Part shown: in pieces, positions 1-11,260 of the stretch
Numbering within the stretch: position 1 is the first letter of the stretch
Layout of the letters: every line of letters begins with the position of its first letter
Assembly: GCA_963383645.1 (NCBI GenBank)
Contig: OY726560.1
Location: 68,449,023 to 68,513,022 of the forward strand
DNA length: 64,000 nucleotides
Reading direction: 5' to 3'
From: Muscardinus avellanarius
Lineage: Eukaryota > Chordata > Mammalia > Rodentia > Gliridae
Made by a program: the position numbers and the translations under genes
The notes under the pieces: model-generated
Told to the model about the DNA's origin: nothing
The model's database searches: none
What the model saw: only the letters and a program-made list of their open reading frames with translations

Positions 1-136
1 GGCCACTTTGGTGGAAGAGAAAGACAGTGAGGCCAAAAAAAATATAATATATATAACAGTAAATTTTCAAACTTTTCAAGAACCTTAAACTAATCCAATG
101 ATAGTAATTGTAAATTATTATGCTTCTTTCTTTTTG

Positions 137-335
137 GTGTGTGGTACTAAGGATTGAACCTTGGGGTATTTTACCTATGAGCTACATCCCCAGCCCTATA
201 TTTTTTATTTTGAAATAGGGTCTTGTTAGGTTAATGAGCATCTCATTCCCTGCTGAAGCTGTCCTCAAACCTTTGACCCTCCTGTTTCAGTCTCCCAAGT
301 ATTGAGATTACAGGCCTATAGCACCATGCCCAGTT
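137..335 (-). mobile_element. B1-like/ID composite SINE
   Basis: Reverse-strand copy of the squirrel-type composite SINE. The ID-like body (seen as 'gtggtactaaggattgaacc' and 'gagctacatccccagcc') is followed by the 7SL/B1-like head ('tcccaagtattgagattaca', 'caccatgcccag'). It is diverged, with a few small gaps, so it is not a young copy. Confidence 0.85.
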
Positions 336-1066
336 ATGATTCTAATTTTTTAAAAAAATTACAAGATGATAGGCTTATAGAAACATAAATAGATAACAGT
401 TCATGTTTAAAGAGAGGGGAGAGTTCTAGTAAATAACAAGTTCAGTATGCACTTAAAGTGCAATAGAGTGATTACAAATGATATTTTATCATGTTAATAC
501 CAAATTGAATAAAGACAGATCAGGAAAATAAAACTAAAGACTGATATTGTTGATGAATGTAGACACAAAATTTGTAAACAAAATACTAGCAAGGCAGATT
601 GAAAACTACATCAAGAAAATTGTATATCACAATGATATCAGGTTCATCCCAGGAATGTAAGACTGGTTCAACATATGAGAAATAATCTATGTAACTCACC
701 ACATAAGCAGAACTAAGGACAAAAATCACAAGATCATTTCAATAGATGCTGAAAAAGCATTCAGCAATATCCAATACCCATTCGTGTTTTCTATATGCCA
801 ACCATAAATCCACTGAAAAAGAAATCTAAAAAACATTTTCACTCATTATAATCTCAAGAACAATAAAATATTTAGAAATAAATCTAACCAAGGAGGTAAA
901 AGACCTCCACAATGAAAATTATAAAACAGAAAGAAACTGAAGAAGATCGTAGAGGGGAGAAGGATCTCCTATGCTCTTGGATTGACAGAACATATCATCA
1001 AAATGGCCATCCTTCCAAAAGTGATCTATAAATTCAATGCAGTTACCATTAAAATACCATGGTCAG

Positions 1067-1267
1067 CTGGGCATGGTGGTACACGTCATAATCCCAGCAT
1101 TTGGAAGGCTAAGACAGGAGGATTGCAGTTCACAGACAGCCTCAACTACTTTGTGAGGCCCTTAGTAACTGAGGAAGACCCTGTTTTAAAAATAGAATTA
1201 AAAAAAGGGGGGCTGGGGGTGTAGCTTGGAGGTAGAATGTCTCTGGGTTGCATCCCAAATACTGCAA
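1067..1267 (+). mobile_element. Composite SINE inserted in L1
   Basis: Head 'gctgggcatggtggtacacg' and body 'gggctgggggtgtagcttgg' through 'gtctctgggttgcatcccaa'. It is flanked by near-identical 14-bp copies of L1 sequence, aaataccatggtca at 1053-1066 and aaatatcatggtca at 1268-1281. This is the expected target-site duplication and shows that the SINE is younger than the L1. Confidence 0.85.
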
Positions 1268-1323
1268 AAAATATCATGGTCATTCTTCATAGATCTAGGA
1301 AAATAAGTCTTTAAATTCATATG

Positions 1324-1361
<38 letters not shown>
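1324..1361 (+). repeat. (CAA)n microsatellite
   Basis: About twelve perfect CAA units inside the L1 remnant. Confidence 0.95.
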
Positions 1362-2640
1362 TCACAAAATTAGTTTCTAGCAATAAGAACCATGCAGGAG
1401 GCATTACAATACTTCACTTCAAACCATACTATAGAGTCATAGTAATAAAAACAGCACAGTATTGGCACAAAAGAAGACACATAGGCCAGTGAAGCAGAAT
1501 AAAATATTCAGAAACAAATTCTCACACGGCCATTTTATTTTTGACAAAGAGGCCAAAAATATATACTAGAAAAAAGGTAGCCTTTTAATTAATGGTGTTG
1601 GCAAAACTGGTTATTCATATGCAGAAAAGTATAAATAAATTTTATTTTGTCACCCTGCACAAGAGTAAATTCAGGCTGGATCAAAGTCCTGGAAATTAGA
1701 CCAGTAACTTTTCACTTACTTGAAGAGGGCATAGGACAAACACTCCAACATTTAGGTACAGGTAAAAACTTCCTCAATAAGACCCCAAAGGCACAAGAAA
1801 TTAATACAATGGTAAATATGTGGGATTACATTAAACTGAAGAGCTTCTTTGCAGGAAAGGAAACCATCAGAAACCTCAAGAGAGAGAGAGCCAAAAGGGT
1901 GACAGAAGATCTTTGTTAGCTACTCTTCTGATAGAGGTCTAATATCCAGAATATACAAGGCATTCAAGAAAATAACCATCAAATAAAAAAGTGTGTAAGG
2001 TCCTCAGAAGAATAGGAATGAACCTACCATATGACCCAGTTGTACCACTCCTGGGTATCTACCTAAAATAATTTAAACCAGACTACCATAGTAATGCATG
2101 CATATCTATGTTTATAGCCGCACAATTCATAACCACCAAATTATAGACCCAGTCAAGATGCCCATCAACAGATGAATGGATCACAAAATTATGAGATATA
2201 TACACAATAAAATTCTATTCAGTCATAAAGAAGAACAAAATTATGTTATTTGCAGGGAAATGGATGGAACTGGAGAATACTATGCTAATTGAGATTAGTT
2301 GGTCACAAAAAAGAAGGGTCAGAAGTTCTCCCTCCTATGAGAAAGCTACGGAGAAACTGGGATACAGGATGAACTCCAGACAAAGGAGAAACCTTGGTGA
2401 AGTAAAGGAGGGGATCTAAGTGAGTGAAATAGGAGGGGAGAGGAAGACTTGAAGAGGGAAACCCTTCAGTGGACATGATGTACATATATGAATTTAACAG
2501 AGCCAATCACTGTGCTAAGCACAGGGAGCTTGGGAGAAGAAGTGGGGTGTGAATTGGGGGAGACTCAATGAGTGCTGTGTGCATGTATGCCTTTATCACT
2601 CTTAGCTTCATCAAGATATATGAGAAAAATAAATAATGCT

Positions 2641-3597
2641 CCATGGCTAGAGGTGGCACTTTCAATCACCTCACTTTCTCTATACAGAGTCAAATATGCA
2701 TTCATTCTTTTTCTGTAAATGTTTTTACCAAACAGACTATAATATTTTTATATTGGGCAACTGTCATATGCCTTAGGCCAGTGATATACAGAGCTAAATG
2801 ATTCAAAGAGCTCATAGGAAGTTGTAATCTCATGTTATATCAGTTAATTTTATTTTTTGAAAACATGGATTACTTTTATAGTTGATAGTTAAATTTAGCT
2901 AATTATCTTTTGATAATAAACATGTGTGGTTTCAGGAAAAAATACTATTTCAATGGTAGCATCCTGCATGAAAGTATAAATGCCTGTATATCGGTGATGT
3001 TTGAGTTTGACTCTGCTGATCAAGTCTGAGTGCTGGGCTTATTTTTGATGTGATGTAGGAAAGAGATGACTAAAATGGAGAAGGCCATGTAAGAGATGAA
3101 TAAAAATGTTGCTATTTTTTCCTCAGGAAGACAGAAGACCTAAGAAAAGAGGGATCATGACATTTAGCTGAAGATTTAAAAGATGGAGTGGAAATGGGTA
3201 TACTTTCTTGGTTCAGAGAACCAAATGAAGTTGTACATGGAAAGTTTCAGAAAGATATATTTTACTGTCAAAATGGAGCTTCATGGTACAAGAGCAGTAA
3301 TAAGATGTGTGCAGGAATAAGAAGTTTCAGGAAAGAAGTGATGACTGAACTCTTGAGGGAGGGCTAGACATGGGCTATGGAAGGGGCTCCTCACCGAGGA
3401 ATAGGGTGATCCTGTATTCTAGCCCTAAACTTGTTATAGTTCCTCTCTCAAGCAACTTGGTTTGTTCTTAAAGTTTCAAAACTGGGTTTCTAAAGTGAGG
3501 TAACTTGGTACTAAAGCAAAAGAATTCAGTGGATTTTTGCTTCCTAGAGCTTAGGCTTAAATATACACTCTACAGTTTTCTAGAAAATAAAGAATGA
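2641..3597. other. Non-repetitive stretch, no gene seen
   Basis: AT-rich sequence between an L1 tail and a SINE. No long open frame, splice-bounded exon or recognised repeat was found on either strand. Confidence 0.5.
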
Positions 3598-3837
3598 AAC
3601 TGGGAGTTGTGTCACACACTTGTAATTAATCGCAGCATTTGGAAGGCTGAGACAGGAGGATTCCAGTTTGAGGACAGCCTCAGCTACTTAGTGAGGCCCT
3701 CTGCAACTCACTGAGACCCTGTTTCAAAATAAAGAAGGAAGAATAGGGCTGAGGTGTAGCTTGAAGGTAGAATGTCCCTGGGTTCCATCCTCAGTTCCAT
3801 GAGAGAAGAAAGAAAGATAAAAAGAAAGAAAGAGAAA
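3598..3837 (+). mobile_element. Composite SINE with (GAAA)n tail
   Basis: Diverged head ('gggagttgtgtcacacactt'), linker 'gagaccctgtttcaaaataa', ID-like body ('gggctgaggtgtagcttgaa') and an A-rich tail grown into a GAAA-type repeat at about 3803-3836. Confidence 0.85.
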
Positions 3838-3947
3838 ATCAATCTTGTATTAGTAAAGGTAAATATTTAAACTGGGACTGAGACTAATCTGAAACTGTAC
3901 CTGATCTAAACCATGCCAGTTTTCTTTTCATTTTACTATTTTTTAAA

Positions 3948-4755
3948 CTTATTATTGGTACATTGTAGTCATCGTAATGGAATACAAGATGGTGGAAGCA
4001 TACATGCACACATCACCCAATTAGCCCTTACCCAATTCCCACCCCATTCTCTCTCCCTCCCTCCTTCTCATATTTGGCTTAGTTACTGACTTAGATATGT
4101 TTGTTAAAGTACATAATGAACATTAGAGAATTTCCCTCTTTCCCCCTCCCATTCCCTCAGGTTTCCTTATATGTTCATCTATAGAATCTCCTTCTTCATC
4201 TAGAGTTCCTTCTATGACCCATTTTCTGCCAAACTTTCACATATTAGAGAAAGCATCCAATTTTTATTTTTTTGTGACTGACTAATCTCACTTAGCAGAA
4301 TGTTCTCCAGTTCCATCCATTTCCCTGCAAATGATGTGATTGTGTTTTCTTTATGGCTGAGTTAAATTCCATTGTGTACGTATCCCAGTTTTGTAATCCA
4401 TTCATCTGTTGATGGACATGTTGTCTAGTTCCATAGTTTGTCAATGGTGAATTCTGCAGCTATGAACATAGATATGCACGCATTAGTCTGGTAGTTTGGT
4501 TTACATTCTTGTGGGTAGATACCCAGAAGTGGTATTGCTGGTTCATATGGTAAGTTCATTTCCATTCTTCTGAGGATCCTCCATACAGTTTTCCAAAGTG
4601 TTTGCACTAATTTGCAGTTCCATCAACCATGTAGTAGAGTTTCTACTTCTGCACATCCTCGCCAGCCTTTGTTGTTTGTGTTTTGAATGATTGCCATTCT
4701 AGTTGAAGTTAGGTGAAATCTCAGGGTAGTTTTGACTTGCTATTTTCTACCTCTT
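3948..4755 (-). mobile_element. L1 3' end, antisense
   Basis: Reverse complement of the L1 ORF2 C-terminus and 3' UTR. Around 4425-4607 the minus strand reads an ORF2-like peptide (WRILRRMEMNLPYEPAIPLL), the C-terminal region found in mammalian L1 ORF2p. The L1 3' UTR lies at the low-coordinate end. Confidence 0.85.
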
Positions 4756-4953
4756 ACTTTTGTTAGTTTCTAGCCAACCTAATGAATTATTTACAATAAA
4801 CTGGAAAGTAAATTAGTATTATTTTATACCAATGAAGCAGCTGCAAATAGTATATGTAAAGTCACTTTAAGAAAAAACCTACTATGAGTCACCAAGTTTG
4901 TTATTATGGTCTTAAAATTGAATAAACTAATACTGCAAAATGTTTATTCACAG

Positions 4954-4970
4954 ATAAATAATTCACTTTT
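4954..4970 (+). repeat. Left target-site duplication of composite half-L1
   Basis: ataaataattcactttt, repeated exactly at 7749-7765 on the other side of the element. Confidence 0.85.
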
Positions 4971-4982
4971 GAGACTTCCGGG

Positions 4983-4991
4983 AAGATGGCG
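4983..4991 (+). promoter_or_regulatory. Candidate YY1 site at L1-type 5' end
   Basis: aagatggcg about 12 bp from the element start. A YY1 site at this position is known to set the transcription start in human L1. Further CCATATT cores occur in the same 5' UTR, for example at 5400-5406. The site is inferred by similarity. Confidence 0.45.
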
Positions 4992-5765
4992 ACCGAGAAA
5001 AGTGGGGCTTAAGAGCCCCGCCAACAACAAATCTCCATTACCACAAAATCAGCGCCTTTCATAGCCAGAAAACACCATCACCAGTGAAACAAAAAATCAC
5101 CAGGCTCCAGAGAGAAAGCGGACTGAGAACAGAGCCACAGAGGAGATACACCGGCCTCACGCCCGAGGACGCAGCAGTTGCGGCAGCAGCGCCATACTGC
5201 CGGCAGCACCTGCGAATTCATGGGACGGATACAGCAAGTCAAGGTGAGCCACTGCAGAACAGCCAGGCGGGATTTCTCCGCACAGAGAGCATCTAAAGCT
5301 CCCAGTGGCCAAGCTCAGCACATGCTGCAGGGATTCAGAGTGGAGATCAAAACCAAGAAGAAAAACACCAGCCCCACAGCTGAGGGAGTAGCAGCGGCGC
5401 CATATTGTCACCGGCGGCAGCAGCACCGAATTCAGCGAGGCCAGTACAGCTACATCTGCGTACTCAAGAACAGTGAGTCAAATTGTGGGCCACAGAGGAG
5501 AAATCCCAGTACTGTACTCCCTGGGACTTGACCCAGTGGGGGAGGGGCGGTGGCAGAGATATCACACCATAGGAGAACGTGCAACCTGGCAACCCCCACA
5601 GTCTAAAGCAGCCTCTATCGACTCTCTGGGTCGGAGACTCTGTGATAAAACCCAGTAAAGGAGTAGTGGGGTCTGAGATACTACTGACTCGAGATCCAGA
5701 ACACCTTAAGTGAAGTCATAGTGACCCAAGGGAAGAACCCAGAGAAGGCACAAACTTCCAAAATC

Positions 5766-6650
5766 ATGGGAAAGAGGAATAATACTGGAGCAATAAATGC
5801 CCACAACCCCACAACATCAGAACCCGATAAAACAGAAAATCAGAGATTTCTAGAAGATCAAATCAGGAAAATAACTGTAGAAATTATAGAGGTGCTTCGA
5901 AAAGAACTCAGAGAGAGCCAAAAAGAGATAACGGATGCAATTAATGAAGTAAAGGCCTCAATTCAAAGCACAAACAACCGATTAGACCACATGGAGAACA
6001 GAATCTCGCTCTTAGAAGATGAGCAATCCAAAAATGAACGCACAGTTTCTAATCTAGAAAAAAATATCCAACAGCAGGAATCTGATATTGAAGAAATATG
6101 GGCCCATTTTAAGAGAGCTAATCTAAGAATAATTGGAATAGAGGAGGGAAAAGAAAGTGAAACCAAAGGGATCAACAATCTCTTCAAGGAAGTAATAGCA
6201 GAAAATTTTCCAGACATAGAGCAAGAGGTCGGTACACAGGTCCAGGAAACTTATAGAACTCCCTTTAGAGAGGATCAGAGAAGAGGATCCCCATGCCACA
6301 TAATTGTCAAAATGACCAATGTGGAAGCCAAGCAGAGAATCTTAAAGGCAACAAAAGCAAAGGGCCAAGTGACACTCAGAGGCAAATCAATTAGAATCAC
6401 TCCAGACTTCCCAAACCAAGTTATGAGAGCCAGAAGGGCTTGGAGTAACATATTCCCAACTCTGAAAGAAAACAACTTCCAGCCAAGAATTTCCTACCCA
6501 GCAAAACTTTCTATCAAATTAGATGGAGAAATAAGAAGCTTCCATGACAAACAGAAACTGAAGGAATTTATGTCTTCAAAACCAGCACTAGAGAAAATAC
6601 TCAAAGAGATTAACTACAAAGAAGAAATAGGTAACACACTCCAGAACTAG
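5766..6650 (+). CDS. L1 ORF1p-like RNA-binding protein, open frame
   Basis: A 294-residue open frame similar to L1 ORF1p, the RNA chaperone that trimerises and packages L1 RNA. The first ATG is at 5766; the frame stays open upstream to 5721 with no other ATG. The same ATG context (MGKRNN) is used in the copy at 56896. Residues about 25-115 are charged and heptad-rich (coiled coil). The RRM-like region begins at NLRIIGIEEG (119-128) and includes RTPFREDQRRGSPCHIIVK (164-182). The C-terminal domain contains RISYPAKLS (241-249) and ends after the SKPALEKILKEI region. It is somewhat shorter than human ORF1p (338 aa). No ORF2 follows. It is a retrotransposon gene, not a host gene; whether it is expressed is unknown. 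Confidence 0.8.
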   Translation: MGKRNNTGAINAHNPTTSEPDKTENQRFLEDQIRKITVEIIEVLRKELRESQKEITDAINEVKASIQSTNNRLDHMENRISLLEDEQSKNERTVSNLEKNIQQQESDIEEIWAHFKRANLRIIGIEEGKESETKGINNLFKEVIAENFPDIEQEVGTQVQETYRTPFREDQRRGSPCHIIVKMTNVEAKQRILKATKAKGQVTLRGKSIRITPDFPNQVMRARRAWSNIFPTLKENNFQPRISYPAKLSIKLDGEIRSFHDKQKLKEFMSSKPALEKILKEINYKEEIGNTLQN

Positions 6651-7725
6651 AGAAACAAGATTTTCCATCCAACAGACAACTAAGATTGGTTATCTGTGGA
6701 GATTCATTATTTATGTTAGTCTTTTAACTATCTCTAAAGGGTATTGTTTGCCTTTATTGTTGTTAATTTTTAGGATTTCTAGTTGGAATATTAATATACC
6801 TTCAGATATAGCAATTGGAAATATTTTATCCCATTCTATTAGTAACTGTTAACTCTGTTTACATTGTCTTTGGATATACAATATTTTTTTTACTTTTTAG
6901 GGAGTTTGTATACTCCTCTGTTGCCTGTGCCATTGAAATCATAACCAAGAAATCACTGCCAATTTCAATGTTGTGAGGTTTAATAACCCAGATTTTCTCC
7001 TAAAAGTTTACAGTCTTAAGATTTATATTTAGGTCTATTATCTATTTTGAGTTAATATTTGTATATGGGATTAAGTAAGGGTCCAATTTTATTCTTTTCC
7101 ATGTAATTATTATTTTTTAACAATATTTAGTTAAAAGATTAATATTCCCACCACCAAATGTTCGTGGAAACCTTGTCAAAAATAACTTGACAATATAGGG
7201 AAGAATTTAGCTCTAGGCTTTTATTTAACTCCAATGGTTTATATATCTGCCTTTAGAATAGTACTACACTGTTTCAACTATTGTAGCTTTATATTGTTTG
7301 AAATCAGAAAATATATATCTTCTAGCTTTGTTCTTCTTCAAGATCATTTTGGGTACCTAGAGTCCATATTCCATATTAGGATAGATTTTTTTCTGAAAAA
7401 TAAATATATAAATATATAAGAGTTTTACCTAAAAATAGAAAAAAAAATATTCTCTGGTAAGAAAGAAAGCAAAAAGAAATATTGAAATGTTATCTTTAAG
7501 TCATCAAAAGCTTGGTATCAGACAAATGAAACTGTTATGTGAGATCATCATTTTTAATTTTGGATAAATTGCTATAATACTAGATGTCAACTACTAAGCC
7601 AAGCATGGGAGGGGGGGATAGGGAGAGAATGGGGTGGGGATTGGGTGGGGGCTGACTGGGAAAAGTGTGCATGTATGTCTACAAAAGTATGTATCCTACT
7701 ATAATGTATGAATACAGTGCACCAA

Positions 7726-7748
<23 letters not shown>

Positions 7749-7758
<10 letters not shown>

Positions 7759-7765
7759 CACTTTT
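7749..7765 (+). repeat. Right target-site duplication of composite half-L1
   Basis: Exact 17-bp match to 4954-4970, directly after the (AAAT)n tail. Confidence 0.85.
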
Positions 7766-8090
7766 ATCAGGAGGTAGAATTAAGAGCAAACATGAGAATC
7801 ATTCAGTGTTTCCTCTAAGCTTGCAGGATATGAATATCATTCAACACTTTTGGGGACCTTAAATCACTGGAAAGGGTACTGACTCTCAAGACAAGGCAGA
7901 TGCTACTTGCTGTCACCAGTAGGTATGTCAACCCTCTGAAGCATGTCACATAAACTAAGTTTTTTGTTCTTTAGTTTTAAAGATAAAAATAAAATAAAAA
8001 TGTTTAATTTAACTTAGTAAGAATAATATCTATAAATCACAGTGCAAAGCACTGGATATGTTCTTCAAATTTTGACTATTACCTCTCACT
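7766..8090. other. Short unique stretch
   Basis: AT-rich, no exon or recognised repeat seen. Confidence 0.4.
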
Positions 8091-8094
8091 GCAA

Positions 8095-8455
8095 TATTAT
8101 AACCTGCCATTTTCCCCTGTCACCCCAGTCGGTTTCCAGAGGATGTCCTCTGCCTCTATTGGAATGTCCCTTCCTAGGTACATAGCCTGGAACCCAGAAG
8201 CCATCTTCTGTGTGGCTGTCTTTGTTCATTATCCCCGTTGCTGGTTTCATTGTTGCCCCTCTGCATGTGTGCACTGCTGTGCATATGTCTGACATGGTGC
8301 TTCTGTGCTCTCAGACATCTTTTTACACCACTGTCATTCCCAGTACACTGTGGACACTTAAATGGTGAGGCATGCATCTTGTCTGATTCCCAGTACCTCA
8401 CAGTGCTTTACACTAGAAGATGTTTGAGAAACATCATCTTGTTAAATAAATGAAT
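8095..8455 (+). mobile_element. L2-like LINE fragment
   Basis: The end of this block ('ggtgaggcatgcatcttgtc', 'cccagtacctcacagtgctt', 'gttaaataaatgaa') matches the ordinary layout of L2 3' ends. The upstream cysteine- and histidine-rich open frames on both strands are chance frames in this old repeat. Confidence 0.55.
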
Positions 8456-8459
8456 ATAC

Positions 8460-9825
8460 TAAGCCTAAAAGGTCAGTCCCACATGCTGATTCAATAATAT
8501 AGTAAATTGTTTTCAAGAATAGTTTTATCTGTCAATCTTCACACAATCTTTTTTTAAGATTTCTATAGATTTTGAACAGATATGCATCTCATACCAGGGG
8601 AAAGTGAAATAATGGGGATAATCAGGTGTTCATATGAGAAAAAGAAAATTCAAAATTGGATCTTTAAAATTTTTAATTTTTTTGCATAAAGGAAAGCTAA
8701 ATCTTCCATCATTGCTTTTATCTGAATAAAGGTGAAATAAACCTACTTCCTGTAAAGTTAGTAGATATTAACTTCAAGTTTTATTGATAATTAATATTTT
8801 GTCTTTTTTACGTAAGAACATGTATGTAATGGGTAAAAATGTGATTTTGTTCTACATATACAAATATCTAGTTAGAATGTTTAAGAAAAGTATGGCTTGT
8901 GTGTATAGATGTTTGTATATATGTGTATGTGCATATAGATATCATTTTTTAAAATGTTTTCTTTGAAAGTTTATGAACTCTTTTTTGGAAATGCAAATAA
9001 ATTCAAAATAACTAACCTTTATTTTTATCCTTATTGTAAGGAAAGAGAGTAAGGTCACAACCATGCCATTTTGCTGGGTATAGAGGAAAAATAAGTGTGT
9101 CTGATTGCTTTCACTGTGCTTACAACAAAGACTATCCATTGAAGAAAGGCTGATTTGGTGAGGAAATCTGCCTATTACTATAACATACTATAAATGATGA
9201 GCCTAAAAGAACAATAAGAAAATAATAAATCTTAGATAATACTTTGCCTGCTTTACTTATCTGCTTGGGGTGAAAAAAATACAGTTTCAAATGCTTCAAA
9301 GTTCCCATGCATGCATATGCTGCCACAGTCCCCTAGAACTTGTCTTGCCAGAGTTGGAAATAGTTTGCAAACTTGAAAAGTTCAATTAAAGATAGATAGC
9401 CCTTAATAACGGTGCTTTCCTCCCTTATTTCTCATGACTAATGTAAATATATTAATATATCACTCTTTTCTAAAGGGGATATTCTCGCTCAATATTCCCA
9501 GCCAAGTTGACTGCTGACTAAGGCATATGGCTTGAATTCAACTTCATAAAAGAACCATCCTATGTCCTTGTCCTGACTCTAATTTAGTTTGGGAATTCAC
9601 TGTTATAAAACCATGAGTTGGACTACCAAGAAAACCACTGGCCCATAGGAAAATTTAAACAGGTCCATGTGGGGTAGAACTCAATTTTATTATTTGTATA
9701 AAAAGGTAATATGTATGTGTGTCTATGATATTTATATATGGAAAGCCTTATCTTTTTTTACTACTGCATTACAATGAGACTCTAGGCTGGCCAGATTACA
9801 TGTTTATTTTATTATTCCCCCAAAC
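8460..9825. other. Unique AT-rich stretch, no gene seen
   Basis: No splice-bounded open segment or clear repeat family. Several short minus-strand frames (8942-9139, 9132-9326) lack supporting features. Confidence 0.45.
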
Positions 9826-9827
9826 AG

Positions 9828-9950
9828 AAAGAAAGCCCTTTAAAGACAAAGGCTGAGCCTTATTAAATTGTGTGCCCAATTCTATTGGTGTACTAGACAT
9901 TCAGCAGAAAAGATATAAATATTTACTGAATGCCTAATTACATACTTGGT
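9828..9950 (+). mobile_element. L2 3' end remnant
   Basis: Layout 'agccctttaaagacaaaggc ... attcagcagaaaagatataa ... tttactgaatg' resembles the L2 3' terminus. Strongly diverged. Confidence 0.45.
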
Positions 9951-10019
9951 CGGACTATTTCAATCCAGGAATCCACAACAATCTTTAATAACTGTGAATA
10001 AACAAAATAGCTACCCTTC

Positions 10020-10205
10020 TAAACACTTTAATCATATATTTTCTTAGTTCATGCTTTCTACAACCATATAGAGTTGGTATTATAATTTTATGTGAATAAA
10101 AATAGTGGTTTCAGGGAGACTATGTTATTTGCCCAGTATCTTAGAGCTAAAAACCACTCATGGCAGATTGGATCTTGGGAATCTAGTACTCTGGAGTTCA
10201 TGTGT
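10020..10205 (-). mobile_element. MIR SINE, antisense
   Basis: Reverse-orientation MIR features: a run resembling 'ggtattattatccccatttt', then 'gttatttgcccagtatctta' and a 'gatcttgggaatctagtac' segment in the expected order. Old copy. Confidence 0.6.
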
Positions 10206-10464
10206 TAGCTGATTTATATTGTTCTTACTTCTTGAAGTAAAATTGAGATTTGAATTGGCCTACATTTAAATTTTGTACATACTCTGTTTGTACTCAGCAC
10301 AGTATTCTATGCCAGTGACATTTGGTTTCTAATACCTGTTAAAGTGGGCTGGTTAATAAATTCATGACCCACCCACTACCTCCAGAGCCTTCTACTTAAT
10401 AGTGGAGATATAGCACTCTCTTGCTGAAAACACAGGAAGAAGTCTGCATTTTAAGTAGCAGACG

Positions 10465-10654
10465 CTGGGTGTGGTGGTACAAGCTTATAATACCAGTACT
10501 TGGGAGGATGTGACAGGAGTATTGCAGGTTTGAAGCCAGACTCAGGAACTTAGTGTGACCCTCTGCAAGTTAGTGAGATCCTATTTCAAAATGAAAGATA
10601 AAATAAGGCTGGGATGTAGCTTAGAAGTAGAATTCCTCTGGGTTCAAATCCCAG
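10465..10654 (+). mobile_element. Composite SINE
   Basis: Head 'gctgggtgtggtggtacaag', linker 'gagatcctatttcaaaatga', body 'ggctgggatgtagcttagaa'. The A-rich end has become a long CA repeat. Confidence 0.85.

Positions 10655-10655
<1 letters not shown>

Positions 10656-10701
<46 letters not shown>
10656..10701 (+). repeat. (CA)n microsatellite
   Basis: About 23 perfect CA units directly after a SINE body, probably grown from the SINE tail. Confidence 0.95.
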
Positions 10702-10704
<3 letters not shown>

Positions 10705-11260
10705 AGTTTAAAAGAACCTGATGATAAGAAAAGAAAGCAAAAATAAGCAACAAACGAGAAGAAAGTATTATCTTTTCTCAGTTGTACAACAAGACTTACT
10801 GGAATCAATGTTCTTGCTAACAGTCACATTTGACTATAAAATGCACCTGTGATACTATGCCTTTTTATCTTTTGGAGGAGAAATTGTTTTAATTCATGGA
10901 TAGTATGCTTGGTACGCATCTGATTACTCTTTGTGTAAATCATCTATTAAAATCGTCTGTCGACTCTGTTTAACCAAATCAGAGCTCTCTTTTATCTTCT
11001 GGAAGAAAATGTCCATATGTGAATCGTGCATATTTCCACAGAGAAAAGAGTTAGTTCTGTTTAAAATCATATCACTCAACACCATCTAAGTTATTTGAGA
11101 GTTTGATCATGATATTTATTTGCTGATGTTATTTTTGGAATGTTTTGCTGTGCAGATTCACTTCCATACCTGTCCCGTTTTGATGAACATCCTTTAATGT
11201 TCTTCCAATTAATACATTAGTATTAAAAATCTAAACAAATACAAGGCTACTTAACTAGGA

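Larger units (their letters stand above)
526..2640 (+). mobile_element. L1 3' end (ORF2 part plus 3' UTR), 5'-truncated
   Basis: Sense-strand L1 remnant. It starts in the reverse-transcriptase part of ORF2 (signature around 630-780: 'aggttcatcccaggaatgta' and 'atgctgaaaaagcattcagc') and runs through the ORF2 C-terminal region to a 3' end with an 'aaaataaataatg' tail. The frame is broken many times; the open stretches here are short relics. A SINE sits inside it at about 1067-1267 and a (CAA)n tract at 1324-1361. An internal deletion near 1985-2000 is likely because the expected intervening ORF2 sequence is missing. Confidence 0.85.
4971..7748 (+). mobile_element. Composite half-L1 (HAL1-like) element, copy 1
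   Basis: A 2.8-kb retrotransposon with a 17-bp duplication. Order: GC-richer L1-type 5' UTR beginning 'gacttccgggaagatggcga' (4972-5765); ORF1 (5766-6650); an unrecognised AT-rich segment (about 6651-6890); a segment of about 500 bp that is L1 ORF2 in reverse orientation (about 6900-7400); another unrecognised segment (about 7400-7590); an L1-type 3' end ('taagccaagcatgggagg' to 'gtgcaccaataaat', about 7592-7730); and an (AAAT)n tail. No ORF2 reading frame follows ORF1. Half-L1 elements that keep only ORF1 are known in mammals as HAL1; the inverted ORF2 module is the distinctive feature. Mobilisation would need reverse transcriptase supplied by a full L1. Confidence 0.85.

Noticed and set aside
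5721..5765. Upstream extension of ORF1 before the first ATG
   Set aside because: The frame is open, but position 5721 is GTG; the first ATG is at 5766 and is shared with copy 2.
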